From positions 1,550,001-1,614,000 of the forward strand of contig OZ244626.1 in assembly GCA_965218495.1 (NCBI GenBank): DNA of 64,000 nucleotides, read 5' to 3'. The DNA is from G965218495 sp965218495 (lineage in GTDB: Bacteria; Bacteroidota; Rhodothermia; Rhodothermales; Bin80). Under the pieces are notes generated by a model. It searched no databases. It was not told the DNA's origin and saw only the letters and a list, made by a program, of their open reading frames with translations. A program made the position numbers and the translations under genes. This document shows, one piece after another, positions 10,176 through 20,600 of this stretch (position 1 is its first letter; each line of letters opens with the position of its first letter).

Positions 10176-11450
10176 ATGAACAAGCGCCGCATATCAACAT
10201 GGTGGGCATTGGTTTTGTGCCTTACGATTTCTTGTGGGCAAGGCACAGGCGACCAGGCGTCAGAAAGCGCCGTTGAGGTTTTCTCCTGGTGGACCTCGGG
10301 CAGCGAGGCTGCCGCACTGGAAACGGTCTTTTCGGCCTACAGCCGGGCATACCCGGAAACCCGCGTCATCAATGCCTCCATTGCAGGAGGCGGTGGCTCC
10401 GCTGCCCGCCCCGTGCTCCAGACACGTCTGTTTAGTGGAAACCCGCCAGACACCTAGCAGACGCATCCTGGGACCGAAGTCCTCGGGCAGTATGTCGCAC
10501 CGGGCTTTGCAGAGTCGCTGTCTGACCTGTACGACGAGGAAGGATGGTACGACGTATTCCCGGATGCCCTGCTCGACATGGTCCGCCATGAAGGAGAACC
10601 ATACCTCGTAGTCCTCAATCTGCACCGCAGCAATACGCTTTGGTACAACAAGCCGCTGCTTGAGCAACACGGCATGGAGATTGGTGGCGCGCTTACGCAT
10701 GAGGAACTCTTTGCCATTGCGGAGGACCTGCAAAGCCGAGGCGTCACCCCGCTCTGCATGGGAGACGCTGGCACCTGGGCCACTGGAATTATGTTCGAAA
10801 ACACGCTGGTGGGCGTGATCAGCCCCGATCGCTATCTGGGACTGTGGGATGGCTCGACGAAATTCGCCGATCCGGATGTACGGCAGGCTATCGCCACCTA
10901 TGGGCGGCTCCTGGAATACCTTAACAAAGACCATGCAGCACTGTCCTGGGACCAGGCAGTCCAAAAGCTCACCCAGGGAGATTGCGCCATGTACTCGATG
11001 GGAGACTGGGTCTACGGTGAACTTGTTCAGGCCAACCTGACAGACGACGTCGACTTTGGATGGGTCGCCCACCCGGGCAGTGAAGGCACGTATCTACTGG
11101 TGTCCGATGGGTTCACGCTGGCCCGCGGCGCCCCTCATCCAGAAGAGACGCGGGCCATGCTGCACACCATGGGACAGCGCGTGGTGCAGGAGGACTTCAA
11201 CCTGCAGAAGGGAGCAATCTGCGCCCGCACGGACTGTGACCGCTCACGCTTCGGACCCTACCTGAACTGGGCTATGGAAACCTATGAGCAGGGCGTTCTC
11301 GTGCCGACTGTGATACACGGCTCGGCGGCACCGGCGGCATTTCAGCATGCGCTGAACGACGCGCTCACCGACTTCGTGGTCCGCAGGAACGACGACGCCT
11401 TTGCGCGCACCTTGGTCAGGGAAGCAGAGATGGCTGACATCGGCGAGTAA
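10176..11450 (+). pseudogene. sugar ABC-transporter binding lipoprotein, internal stop
   Basis: Extracellular sugar-binding protein of the carbohydrate ABC uptake family 1. The N-terminus is a lipoprotein signal (MNKRRIS, hydrophobic core, then LTISC with the lipidated Cys). Family sequence SAYSRAYPETRVINASIAGG and FSGNPPDT follow. A TAG at 10458-10460 comes before QTHPGTEVLGQYVAPGF, in the same frame; homologs have an aromatic residue there, consistent with a single-base change. Everything after is uninterrupted to 11450. TAG ends several other genes in the window, so readthrough is not expected. Its permeases lie about 10 kb downstream, so the operon has also been split. Confidence 0.85.
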
Positions 11451-11972
11451 ACGTTTTTGGCGGCACACGAGTAATCACCTGTTACCTGCCTGGCACGTAG
11501 ACTGGGATTTCTCAAGTACCGCGGCAATTCCACACTCTGGAGTTTTCCGCCTGCGAAGAAGGAGCGCTGGGGTGGCTCTGATCCCTTGATAATCGCTTCA
11601 CCCGGCGGCAAGGGTCGCTGGGCGAGTAGCCAACTGCTGGCAAGAGCCGTGATCGGGCTTTTCGTCTGAACTTCGGAGTAGTTGGGTGCAGCCTCACCCC
11701 CGCGGCGTAGTCAGAAGGCCCATTTTTCCCCTTTTCGAGTCTTTTTTGGGCCGATTTGCGCACAAATGACCCTGAAAGTGGGGTCTTCGCCGTGATTTGA
11801 GGCGATTGTCAACCTGATTGATCGATTATCGGACTGCCCATGTTATATAAGATCACTGTGAGCCACAAATCGACACGTTTTGCGCGAATTATGCAACGCC
11901 TGTCGCCTTATCTTGTATATATCGACTCCATTACGTACCTAATGGGCATGCAAAATCTTATAATATCTGGCC
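11451..11972. other. intergenic region, AT-richer, upstream of an IS remnant
   Basis: About 520 bases with no gene. From 11720 to 11990 the sequence is noticeably richer in A and T than its surroundings and contains short T-runs, consistent with the non-coding flank of a decayed insertion sequence. No inverted repeat pair could be fixed by eye. Confidence 0.4.
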
Positions 11973-12269
11973 ATGTATGTAAAATGCATTCCGAACCGGA
12001 ATTCGAACCCCACATGGCTGCTGCGCAAGTCCACCTGGAAGAACGGCAAGAGTGTGAAAACCACCCTGCTCAACCTGAACCCGGTGCCGCACGAATTCAG
12101 AATGCAGATCCGAGAGCTGTGTGGTTGTGGCTGGTGTCCGCACCAGATGTTGCAGTATCAGACTCCAGCCAAGGTCTACTACGGCCTGAAGGGATCCAAC
12201 GCACCGACACTCACAACCTGGCCAACGTGCACCGCGGCGGGCACCATATGCGCAAGTGTCGCGTGGTAG
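11973..12269 (+). pseudogene. IS1634-like transposase, N-terminal remnant
   Basis: The first 50 codons read MYVKCIPNRNSNPTWLL, then KNGKSVKTTLLNLNPVP. This matches the usual opening of IS1634/IS4-type transposases, where PNRNS, LLR, a GK pair and TLANLS follow in this order. After about codon 50 the resemblance fades, and the frame ends at 12269, far short of the 450-550 residues expected. No DDE motif is present. A separate C-terminal piece of an IS1634-like transposase lies in the opposite direction at 16749-17522, so the two are not simply halves of one interrupted copy. Confidence 0.55.
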
Positions 12270-12588
12270 CGGCAGATTGTATAGCGGGCAGGGCCTCCTG
12301 CCCGGGTTTACCTTGCAGGTCGTTCTTTCTACCTGATGCTACCCGCTGCCATGCAGAGCAACAGCGTGCACCGCTCTGCCGAGTCCACGATCTTCGCGAC
12401 TTGAGGTCCATAAGCTCGCCACTTTGGCCTGCGTATTCGACCGTGCCAATCGGGGCCGAAAGCACCACGTTTCTTGAATTGGGCCTTGGGCACCAATAAT
12501 GCGTACTAAGCGGAACAGCAATCTGGATGTGCTTGGAGACCATTCGTGCATTGCATGCGTTGGCCCTTACAACCTAGCATGGAATTAG
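12270..12588. other. intergenic leader of the S8/LRR protease gene
   Basis: About 320 bases with short overlapping frames on both strands, none convincing. It separates the IS remnant from the protease start and should contain that gene's promoter. I found no TAnnTTTG box at a sensible distance. Confidence 0.35.
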
Positions 12589-15500
12589 ATGGCATTGCGA
12601 CTGCGCCATAGCGTGCGCTGTTTGCGGACAGCTCTGCTGCTGGCTTTGGCTTTGGTCCAGGATGTGCCTATGGCGGAAGCCCAAAGCACGCCTGAGTATG
12701 AGCCCCAGGTCGTCGTCGTACAGTTCGGCTCCACCGTCGTCATTGCAGCCGGACCCAATAAGACCGGACTGCAGATCTTTGATCGCAGGGCAGCCACGTA
12801 CAGCGTGCATGCGATCGAGCGCGCGTTTCCATTCTTGGACCACGTGCAGCCCACGCCTAAGACCGCGCGGAACCTGGCGGCGCTACGCCGCACGTATTAT
12901 GTGCGGTATCACGCCACCGTCGATCCCAGGCACGTTGCCAGGATGCTGTCCGCGGCTCCGGGCGTGGCCTATGCTGAGCCTGTGGTCATCAATCGCATTT
13001 TTGACTCGGACCCTTGGGAACGAGTAGATCCCAACGATCCTCTGTTCAGCGACCAGACGTACCTTGGGCACCTGCGCCTGACGGAGGCTTGGGATGAAGT
13101 CAAGGGTGAGGACGGGTCTGCCCCGGCAGTCATAGCGGTCGTCGACGGCGGCGGCGAGTGGCGGCATGAGGATCTTCGCGGGAACGTGTGGACCAACCCG
13201 AATGAGATTCCAGACAATGGCGTGGACGACGACAACAACGGATTCATCGATGACATGCACGGCGTCAATTTTCCCAATGGCGATGACTCGGACAACGATC
13301 CGACAGGATTGCCGCATACCCCCGGCAGTGCCAATCACGGCACCGCCGTTGCTGGAGCGGCCAATGCCGTGACCAACAACGATGTGGGTGTGGCGGGTGC
13401 TGCCTGGAATGCCGAGGTGATGCACATAAATGCGGCGTGTGGCTACCACGGAGCCGACGGATACATCTGCTATGGCTACGAAGGTGTCCTTTATGCTGCC
13501 GCAAACGGGGCGGACATCATCAACGTGAGTTGGGGCTCATTGGCAGAAACGGATGAAAGAGTCCGGTTCATTGATGAGACCCTGGATCTGGCCACCGACA
13601 TGGGTGCACTCGTGGTGGCAGCCGCTGGCAATGCCAGTCTCAACAACGATCTGTTCCGAAATTACCCCGCCCGCCATCCGCGGGTGCTCTCCGTTGGAGC
13701 AACGAACAAGGATACACGCACCAAGTCATGGTTTTCGAATTACGGGAAGCTGGTAAACGTCTTTGCCCCTGGCGAATCGATATTTACCACAGGGTCCGGC
13801 AACAGATACACAACGGGGAATGGCACGTCATTGTCGTCTCCGCTGACGGCTGGTGTGGCCGCCCTGGTGAAGACCAGGTTTCCAGGGCTGTCTCCGGATG
13901 CGCTTCGGGAACAGGTGCGGCTGACGAGCGAAAGCATGGACGCGGAGAATCCGGGCTTAGCCGGTCAGCTGGGGCGTGGGTTCGTGAATGCCCTGGCGGC
14001 GATCAAGGAACCCGCCGTGCCTGCTGTCCGCCTCAAGCGCTGGTCGTGGATGGACAGCGATGCCGACAGCATGATTGCTTCAGGCGACCAGGTGACCATC
14101 ACGGCAACGGTAGTGAACCACCTTGCTGACGCCCGGCAGCTCAAGGTTGCGCTGGTGCCAGCCGGCGATTATCCGTTCCTGGATATGACCATGGCTGAAG
14201 CCGACATCGGCAGCTTGGCTGGCGGTGACTCCGCTGAGGTCACCCTTTCGTTTGCGGTGGCTTCGAGTGCGCCCTCCAATCAGCCCATACGATTTTACAC
14301 ACGCATTCGCGATGGAGCGCACCAGGATGAGGCTGACATGATTTCTCTTGGCGTTAACCGGTCGCTGGATGCGGTTCACCAAAGCCTGAGTGCGCTTTAC
14401 ATAGCAACTGGCGGCGACAACTGGCGCAGTAATACCAATTGGGATATCACTACCGTTCCTACGGAGGAAGAGCTGGCACGGTGGGAAGGAGTCGTTCTCG
14501 ACCAGGGTTGGTTGGTCGGGCTTAGGTTGGATTACAATGATCTCACCGGGGTCTTGCCTGGCGAGCTCGGCAGCCTCGCCCAATTGCAAATCCTCACGCT
14601 CGACGGTAATTCTCTTTCCGGGGCGATCCCGCCTGAATTGGGCGACCTCGAACAGTTGGCTATTCTTGATCTGGGCGCTAATGACCTTTCCGGGGCGATC
14701 CCGCCTGAATTGGGCAACCTCACGCAGCTGTCCAGTCTCGATCTGAGCTCGAATGACCTTGCTGGAACGATCCCGCCTGAACTGGGCAACCTCACGCAGT
14801 TGTCCAGTCTCGATCTGAGCTGGAATGACCTTGCTGGGGCGATCCCTGGCGAGCTCGGCGACCTCGCACAATTGACTAGGCTCAATCTGGGCATTAATTC
14901 TCTTTCCGGGGCGGTCCCGCCTGAGTTGGGCAACCTCACACAACTGATTGATCTCAGACTGGGCGCTAATTCTCTTTCCGGGGCGATCCCGCCGGAATTG
15001 GGCGACCTCACACAATTGACTTGGCTCAGCCTGGGCGGAAATTCTCTTTCCGGGGCGATCCCGCCGGAATTGGGCGACCTCAAGAATTTGTTTCACCTCG
15101 CTCTAGGCGCTAACTCCCTTACGGGACCGATCCCGCCTGAACTGGGCAACCTCAAGAATTTGTTTCAACTCGCTCTGGGCGAGAACTCCCTTACGGGACC
15201 GATCCCGCCTGAACTGGGCAACCTCCGTCGATTATATGGGCTCTATCTGCGCGAGAACTCCCTTACGGGACCGATCCCGCCGGAATTGGGCAACCTCCGT
15301 CGATTGACTTGGCTCAGTCTGCACGGCAACTCCCTTGAGGGAACGATCCCGCCTGAGTTGGGCAACCTCACATCCTTGCATGAGCTCAATCTGCGCGATA
15401 ATGTCCTTGTTAGGGGCGTCCCGCCTGAGTTGGGCAACCTCACATCTTTGCACCGTCTCGATCTGAGCGATAATGCCCTGACGGGCAGGCTCCCCAGGAG

Positions 15501-16479
15501 TCTGATGCAGTTGACAAGATTGCAGTCCCTGTATTTTAGCGGCCAGGATCTGTGCGCGCCTCAGGATGCTGTCTTCCAGGCGTGGATGAGCAGTGTCTAT
15601 TTTACCTGGGGCCCCACTTGTACCGGCTTGCATCTTGCTGGCGGCGTTGAGGATCAGACTTTCACGAAGGGAGTGGCTATCACACCGCTTATCCTCCCCG
15701 AGGGGGCCGATGGTACATGGCCCTACACGTATACGCTCGATCCGGCGCTGCCGGCCGGCCTGGCCTTTGACCACCGCGCGCCGACGATCAGAGGCATCCC
15801 CACGGTGACAGCGCCTAGAGCCGCTTACACGTACACGGTTACCGATGCGGATGCCACGACCGCCAGCCAGACCTTTGGCATCGAGGTGGTAACCGGTGTG
15901 GCGTTTGTGGATGTGGTCGCAGATCAATCGCTTCCGCTTGCTCAACCTGTTACGCCCCTTGTCTTGCCCGAAGCCACTGGGGGAGTGCCGCCGCTGGACT
16001 ATATGCTGACCCCTGCGCTGCCCGAAGGACTGGCCTTTGATGACAGCACCCGCACCATCAGCGGGACGCCGACCGAACTCACGGCTGCGGCTCCGTATAC
16101 GTTCCGGGCCACTGGCGCGAATGGATCCACCGATCATCTGGTGTTTAGCATTAAGGTCCATTCTCCGGGGGACGATCAGCGCGACGGGTTACCAGCAGCA
16201 TTCGCCTTGCGTGGCAACTTCCCTAATCCCTTTCAGCGCGTCACGCAGATCGTCTTTGACCTTCCGTGGCAAGCCGATGTAACCGTGGACGTGCTGGATG
16301 TGCTTGGTCGGCGCATGCTCGCGATACCCTCCCAGCCCATCTCGAGCGGGTGGGAGCGCAGCATCGACCTAAGTGGTGTTAACCTGCCTTCGGGACTGTA
16401 CTTGTATCGCGTACACGCTAGCGCTCAGGAGGGAGAGGGAGATAGCGTGCTCGTGGGACGCTTCGTGCGCATAAAGTGA
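12589..16479 (+). CDS. secreted S8 (subtilisin-like) protease with 14 LRRs and sorting domain
   Basis: A 1296-residue surface protein. It has a signal peptide (residues 1 to about 32, ending AEAQ), a propeptide-like region to about residue 140, and an S8 catalytic domain to about 470. The full triad is present: Asp in IAVVDGGGEW, His in NHGTAVAG and Ser in NGTSLSSPL. The NGVDDDNNGFIDD segment looks calcium-binding. A beta-rich linker is followed by 14 plant-type leucine-rich repeats of 24 residues (643-978), two putative Ig-like domains (about 1015-1190), and a C-terminal sorting domain starting GNFPNPF. Export by a type IX-like system is inferred. LRRs suggest protein binding, perhaps to host or prey surfaces. 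Related to two other genes in the window. Confidence 0.9.
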   Translation: MALRLRHSVRCLRTALLLALALVQDVPMAEAQSTPEYEPQVVVVQFGSTVVIAAGPNKTGLQIFDRRAATYSVHAIERAFPFLDHVQPTPKTARNLAALRRTYYVRYHATVDPRHVARMLSAAPGVAYAEPVVINRIFDSDPWERVDPNDPLFSDQTYLGHLRLTEAWDEVKGEDGSAPAVIAVVDGGGEWRHEDLRGNVWTNPNEIPDNGVDDDNNGFIDDMHGVNFPNGDDSDNDPTGLPHTPGSANHGTAVAGAANAVTNNDVGVAGAAWNAEVMHINAACGYHGADGYICYGYEGVLYAAANGADIINVSWGSLAETDERVRFIDETLDLATDMGALVVAAAGNASLNNDLFRNYPARHPRVLSVGATNKDTRTKSWFSNYGKLVNVFAPGESIFTTGSGNRYTTGNGTSLSSPLTAGVAALVKTRFPGLSPDALREQVRLTSESMDAENPGLAGQLGRGFVNALAAIKEPAVPAVRLKRWSWMDSDADSMIASGDQVTITATVVNHLADARQLKVALVPAGDYPFLDMTMAEADIGSLAGGDSAEVTLSFAVASSAPSNQPIRFYTRIRDGAHQDEADMISLGVNRSLDAVHQSLSALYIATGGDNWRSNTNWDITTVPTEEELARWEGVVLDQGWLVGLRLDYNDLTGVLPGELGSLAQLQILTLDGNSLSGAIPPELGDLEQLAILDLGANDLSGAIPPELGNLTQLSSLDLSSNDLAGTIPPELGNLTQLSSLDLSWNDLAGAIPGELGDLAQLTRLNLGINSLSGAVPPELGNLTQLIDLRLGANSLSGAIPPELGDLTQLTWLSLGGNSLSGAIPPELGDLKNLFHLALGANSLTGPIPPELGNLKNLFQLALGENSLTGPIPPELGNLRRLYGLYLRENSLTGPIPPELGNLRRLTWLSLHGNSLEGTIPPELGNLTSLHELNLRDNVLVRGVPPELGNLTSLHRLDLSDNALTGRLPRSLMQLTRLQSLYFSGQDLCAPQDAVFQAWMSSVYFTWGPTCTGLHLAGGVEDQTFTKGVAITPLILPEGADGTWPYTYTLDPALPAGLAFDHRAPTIRGIPTVTAPRAAYTYTVTDADATTASQTFGIEVVTGVAFVDVVADQSLPLAQPVTPLVLPEATGGVPPLDYMLTPALPEGLAFDDSTRTISGTPTELTAAAPYTFRATGANGSTDHLVFSIKVHSPGDDQRDGLPAAFALRGNFPNPFQRVTQIVFDLPWQADVTVDVLDVLGRRMLAIPSQPISSGWERSIDLSGVNLPSGLYLYRVHASAQEGEGDSVLVGRFVRIK
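14515..15522 (+). repeat. 14 tandem 72-bp LRR-coding units
   Basis: Fourteen head-to-tail units of exactly 72 bases, each coding 24 residues of the form xxLxLxxNxLxGxIPPELGxLxxL. Several neighbouring units are nearly identical at the DNA level, for example those carrying SLTGPIPPELGN. This points to recent unit duplication. The last unit degenerates to LPRSLMQLTRL, the C-terminal cap. Confidence 0.9.
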
Positions 16480-16748
16480 GGCGGCGATGGGTCCAGACCA
16501 ATTCGGCCGCGCCAGACGACTGGTGGCCGGAGGAGTTTGGGAGCAAGCCGGTCTGCCGTGCCCGCGGTCGTGCCTGTCGGGGGTGCCGGTAGGGGCAGAA
16601 ACGCGCAGGATTTCGCGGCAGTTTTTGGCACCTTTCGGGCGCAAGAGTTACGTTTGATAATTGTAGTTGACCAACATACAGTACTGAACACTACGCGTGC
16701 CGATTTTGAGGGAACCCTTGAGGCTCCTCTCGATCGTAGCCGGACTCC

Positions 16749-17522
16749 TTAGGGGAGCTGGTCGGGAGAGGCCAGCTCGCGGGTCCTGCTGGGGTACTTT
16801 AGTCCGGCTGCGCTGTAGAGCGTCCGCTGAGCTGCGGTGGCGGGGGAGGCGAGCAGATACTGCTTCAGCGTACTGGTGTCGGTAATGAGGGAGACTTGCG
16901 CGCCGCTCAGCTCTGTCAGGATACGAGCCTCGCTGAGTGGCTCCTGGCCCGCATGCATGGTGTTGTGCTGGTAGCGCAGCAGGCGCAGCAAGGCAAAGGC
17001 GACGAAGCAAATCGCGATGTGGGCCTTGACGCGGCTGGGAGTCCAGTGATAGATGGGCCGCGTCGCCATGGTGTGCTTGAGCACGCGAAAGCCCTCTTCG
17101 ATGCGCCACAGCTCCCCGTAGTACGCATAGATGTGTTGTGCTGGATGGCTTTCGCGATCCAGGCTGGTCCACACGCCGTGGAGCCCGTCAAAGCATGCGT
17201 CTCGGTCAATGGCATCCTGGTTCAGCTCCACGGCATCCCGGTCCACCTTGAGAAAGCGGCCTCGTTTGCCGCTTCCCTTGATGCCTTGCCTCAGGCTACG
17301 CTTGAGCTTCTCTACGATTCTATCACGCTCATGGACATCCTTGTCCGCCCGCTTCTTGCTGTGGCGCAACACCAGACGCTGGCCCTTTAATTGCAATTCT
17401 GTTACGCTGATATCTTCGCTGACCGCGACCCAGTCATGGGACTCGAAAAGCTCGGCCTCCATCTGTATCTGCCTTCTACCAACTAAGAATGGTGCACCGC
17501 CGGCTCCCAGCTTGCAACTCAC
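16749..17522 (-). pseudogene. IS1634-like transposase, C-terminal fragment
   Basis: 257 residues matching the C-terminal half of IS1634/IS4-group DDE transposases. The key block is YYGELWRIEEGFRVLKHTM (containing the third catalytic Glu) and then RPIYHWTPSRVKAHIAICF, the typical YREXXK-like arrangement. The N-terminal half with the first two Asp residues is absent: upstream of 17522 the sequence gives way to unrelated DNA only about 100 bases before the next gene. It cannot transpose by itself. It reads opposite to both neighbouring genes and sits between two large surface-protein genes, marking a past rearrangement point. Confidence 0.75.
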
Positions 17523-17618
17523 CCCGGCTCTTGTTAACTTATGTTTGGATTGTGGTGTGGTTCACGGACTCGCACTATCCGATGCTTCTTCATGACACGT
17601 CACAACATGTAAGGGATA

Positions 17619-20600
17619 ATGACGAAATTTAGTCTGATCGCTGTCGCCGCAGTAGCGATCCTGGTCCTGGCACTTTCCATCACGCTCCTGCCGGACGCTC
17701 CGAGTTCACGTTTTGAGCCAGGTACTCTGGCTCACGGGTCCGAGAAGTCCAGAATTATGTCAACTCCGCAGGGCCACCCGGACCTCTTCTTCGAGTATTT
17801 CCGCGACATCAGGGCGTCGGAGACCGGCGAAGTTGAATATCCGGTGGGCTACCGATATGCAGAGTATAACAAGGCAAAAGCAGCCTTGAAGACCTCCGGC
17901 GGCACACTCAACTGGGTTGAGCGCGGCCCTGGCAACGTGGGCGGACGCACACGCCCTATCCTTATCGACCCGGATGATCCAGACCTGCACACGTGGTGGG
18001 CTGGCTCGGTGAGCGGCGGCCTGTGGAAGACCATCAACAGGGGTTTGGCATGGCAGTACCAGTCGGATGACCTGCCAGTCATGTCGGTCACAAGTCTGGC
18101 TATGGCTGAGAGCAACCACAACATTATCTACATGGGAACTGGGGAGGGTTTCGGCAACGGTGACGGCGTAGACGGCAACGGGATTTTTCGGTCCTCTGAC
18201 AAAGGAACGACTTGGGAGCACTTGGCCGCAACCACTGCCAACGCTGATTTCCGACATGTGAACCGGTTGGCCGTTGATCCCGCGAATCCGGATGTGGTTG
18301 TGGCCGCTACCGGTGAAGGCATATTTCGCACCACCGATGGAGGCATGTCCTGGACCGAAGTATACGAGGGGCCGGGGCGCGTACAGGACTTGCGTGTGCA
18401 GCCAGGCAACTTCGATATGCAAATAGCTGGCGCTAATAGCCAAGGCGTCCTTTACTCGACGGATGCTGGCCTTACGTGGCAGCTCGCGTCGGTGGTCTGG
18501 ATTGATGGTTTTGGCCGCATAGAGGTTGCGTATTCCCCTTCCCACCCGAATATCGCGTATGCCGCTACCGAGGGCCCTGGCAATGCCACGGCTCAACTGT
18601 ATCGAAGCGATGACGGTGGTGTCAGTTGGCTGCCTACTGTAGGCCCCCCAACAGAGCCAGATAATCTATCCTTTGATTGGCTAGGCGTGCAGGGCTGGTA
18701 CGATAACACGCTTGCGGTGCACCCGTTCAAGCCTGATACGGTATTTGTCGGTGGGATTCACCTGTGGCGGAACATAGTCTTAGACGCAACAGTGACTGTG
18801 GGCGGACCTTCACAATTCGATCGTGGTGGCTCCGAATCATGGCTCAGCTTTGTGAACTTTGGCGGGTCAGCATTCGGTGGCACGGTGTCGTACCTGGACC
18901 CAAATGCCATAGACGTGGTACGCGCGGACTACACCAGTATTGAGATTCGATTTGGCCAAGGAACGCAAAAGGCGCACCGCTTCTGGGTGTCCGAAACCGC
19001 TGGTACATTCGGAAATGGCGGCTCAGGCATCCCACTCAGCCAATACATGTACGCTGACTACGTTGACGTGCCACTGCAGGTGTGGGATACCGATAACAAC
19101 CGTCAGCTGATGTTTTCCTTCCGCGATCAAGCCGACAATGGCGAGTTCGACTTGATTGAGTTTTTTTCCTCTGAGGAGCCGGGTACGCGCAATGATCAGA
19201 GCCGCGAGTACATGATCATTCACAAGTATGACTACGACCCCAATAACCCTAGGAACATCATTGCGCAAGAAGGTGGTGCGGCCAATGGAATGCTTTACTT
19301 TATGTGGCCAATACTTCCAGACTCATCCGCTCCATGGGATCCGGCAAATCTGCCTGGCCATACCCTGAGTATTGGATTCAATTTTGGCGAGGCCCCTGAG
19401 CGCTCTATTGACAAAGAAATTGACCCGGGTTTCGTAGTGCATGGGGACCAGCACAGTTTGGAAACGATTCCGGTGGACCCGGCCCAAGGTGATTTTTGGC
19501 TCATCAGCGCCAATGACGGCGGCGTAGCGTGGTCTACGAACAACGGCCGCTCATTCCAAGAGCTAGACCGTGCATTTGCGGGCTACAACACCGCGCAATT
19601 CTACGGAGTGGCGAAAAAGCCCGGTAGCCCCATTTACATCGCCGGATCGCAGGATAACGGAACGTGGCGGTCTTTCGGCAACCCGAATAACAGGCGAGGG
19701 TGGATACATGACATTGGCGGCGACGGCATCGAAACCGTGTGGCACGCAACGGATCCGAATAAGATTATGGGCACCGTTCAGTTTAGTAACATTTTCAGAA
19801 CCGTAAACGGAGGCGCGGGCTGGTCAGAGTCACCGGGCATGCCCTACGATGAGGCCAACGGGCAGTTCTTTACTACACTCGGCACTTCGGACCTGGCACC
19901 CGACAACGTCTATACTGTCAAGCGCGATGGCGTCTGGTATTCCAGAGACTTTGGGGCAAGCTGGACGCTGACCCCCATCACTGAAGGCTGGGTTTTTTGG
20001 GGAGGTGGCAAAGCAAGGGTTTCTATCGCAGACCCAGAAGTGGTTTGGGCGGGTTACGGTTTGGACTCCAGTCCCGACCGCAGGCTGCATGTCTCGAAGG
20101 ATCAGGGAGTATCGTTCGAAGCAGTGGCCTTGCCCACGATGAATCAAGCGCCTGAAACGGTCATTTCCGGGCTGGCTACGCATCCTACCGAGAGCGGGAC
20201 TGCGTACGCGCTGTTCTCGCGCTACGGCTACCCTAGAATTCTGGAGACGAAGGACTACGGACAGACCTGGACAGACCTTTCAAGCTTTGATGCCACGGGA
20301 GCAAGTACGAACGGCTTTCCCGATGTGGCCGTACACGACCTGGTGGTAATGCCGCACGCAACCAACGTGTTATGGGTAGGCACGGACATTGGCCTCTTCA
20401 AGTCGAAGAGCTATGGCAAGGAGTGGAACTACGCGCACAACGGCCTGCCGGCCGTCTCCATTTGGCGAATGAAGTTTCGGGATGATGAGGTCATCCTGGG
20501 TACGCATGGCCGTGGCGTTTGGACCGTTCCGGCTAGCGAGATTGACGTCGCAATAGAAGAGGAGCCGGGCGAGTTGCCGTCCGGATTCAGCCTTGCGCAG

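Noticed and set aside
5673..10460. TAG codons inside the CoA-transferase and binding-protein genes as signs of amber recoding
   Set aside because: TAG also ends several intact genes in the window (etfB, the SnoaL-like gene, the BNR gene at 17619). The same operon has frameshifts too, so nonsense mutation is simpler.
14080..15096. 338-codon minus-strand frame with regular repeats
   Set aside because: The repetition is the mirror of the 72-base LRR units; the plus-strand protein explains it fully.
14515..15522. Direct repeats as a possible CRISPR array
   Set aside because: Repeats are contiguous 72-base coding units without spacers, and no cas gene is present.
16648..17172. 174-codon minus-strand frame overlapping the IS1634-like fragment
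   Set aside because: It is read in a different frame from the transposase fragment, which has the recognisable C-terminal motifs.
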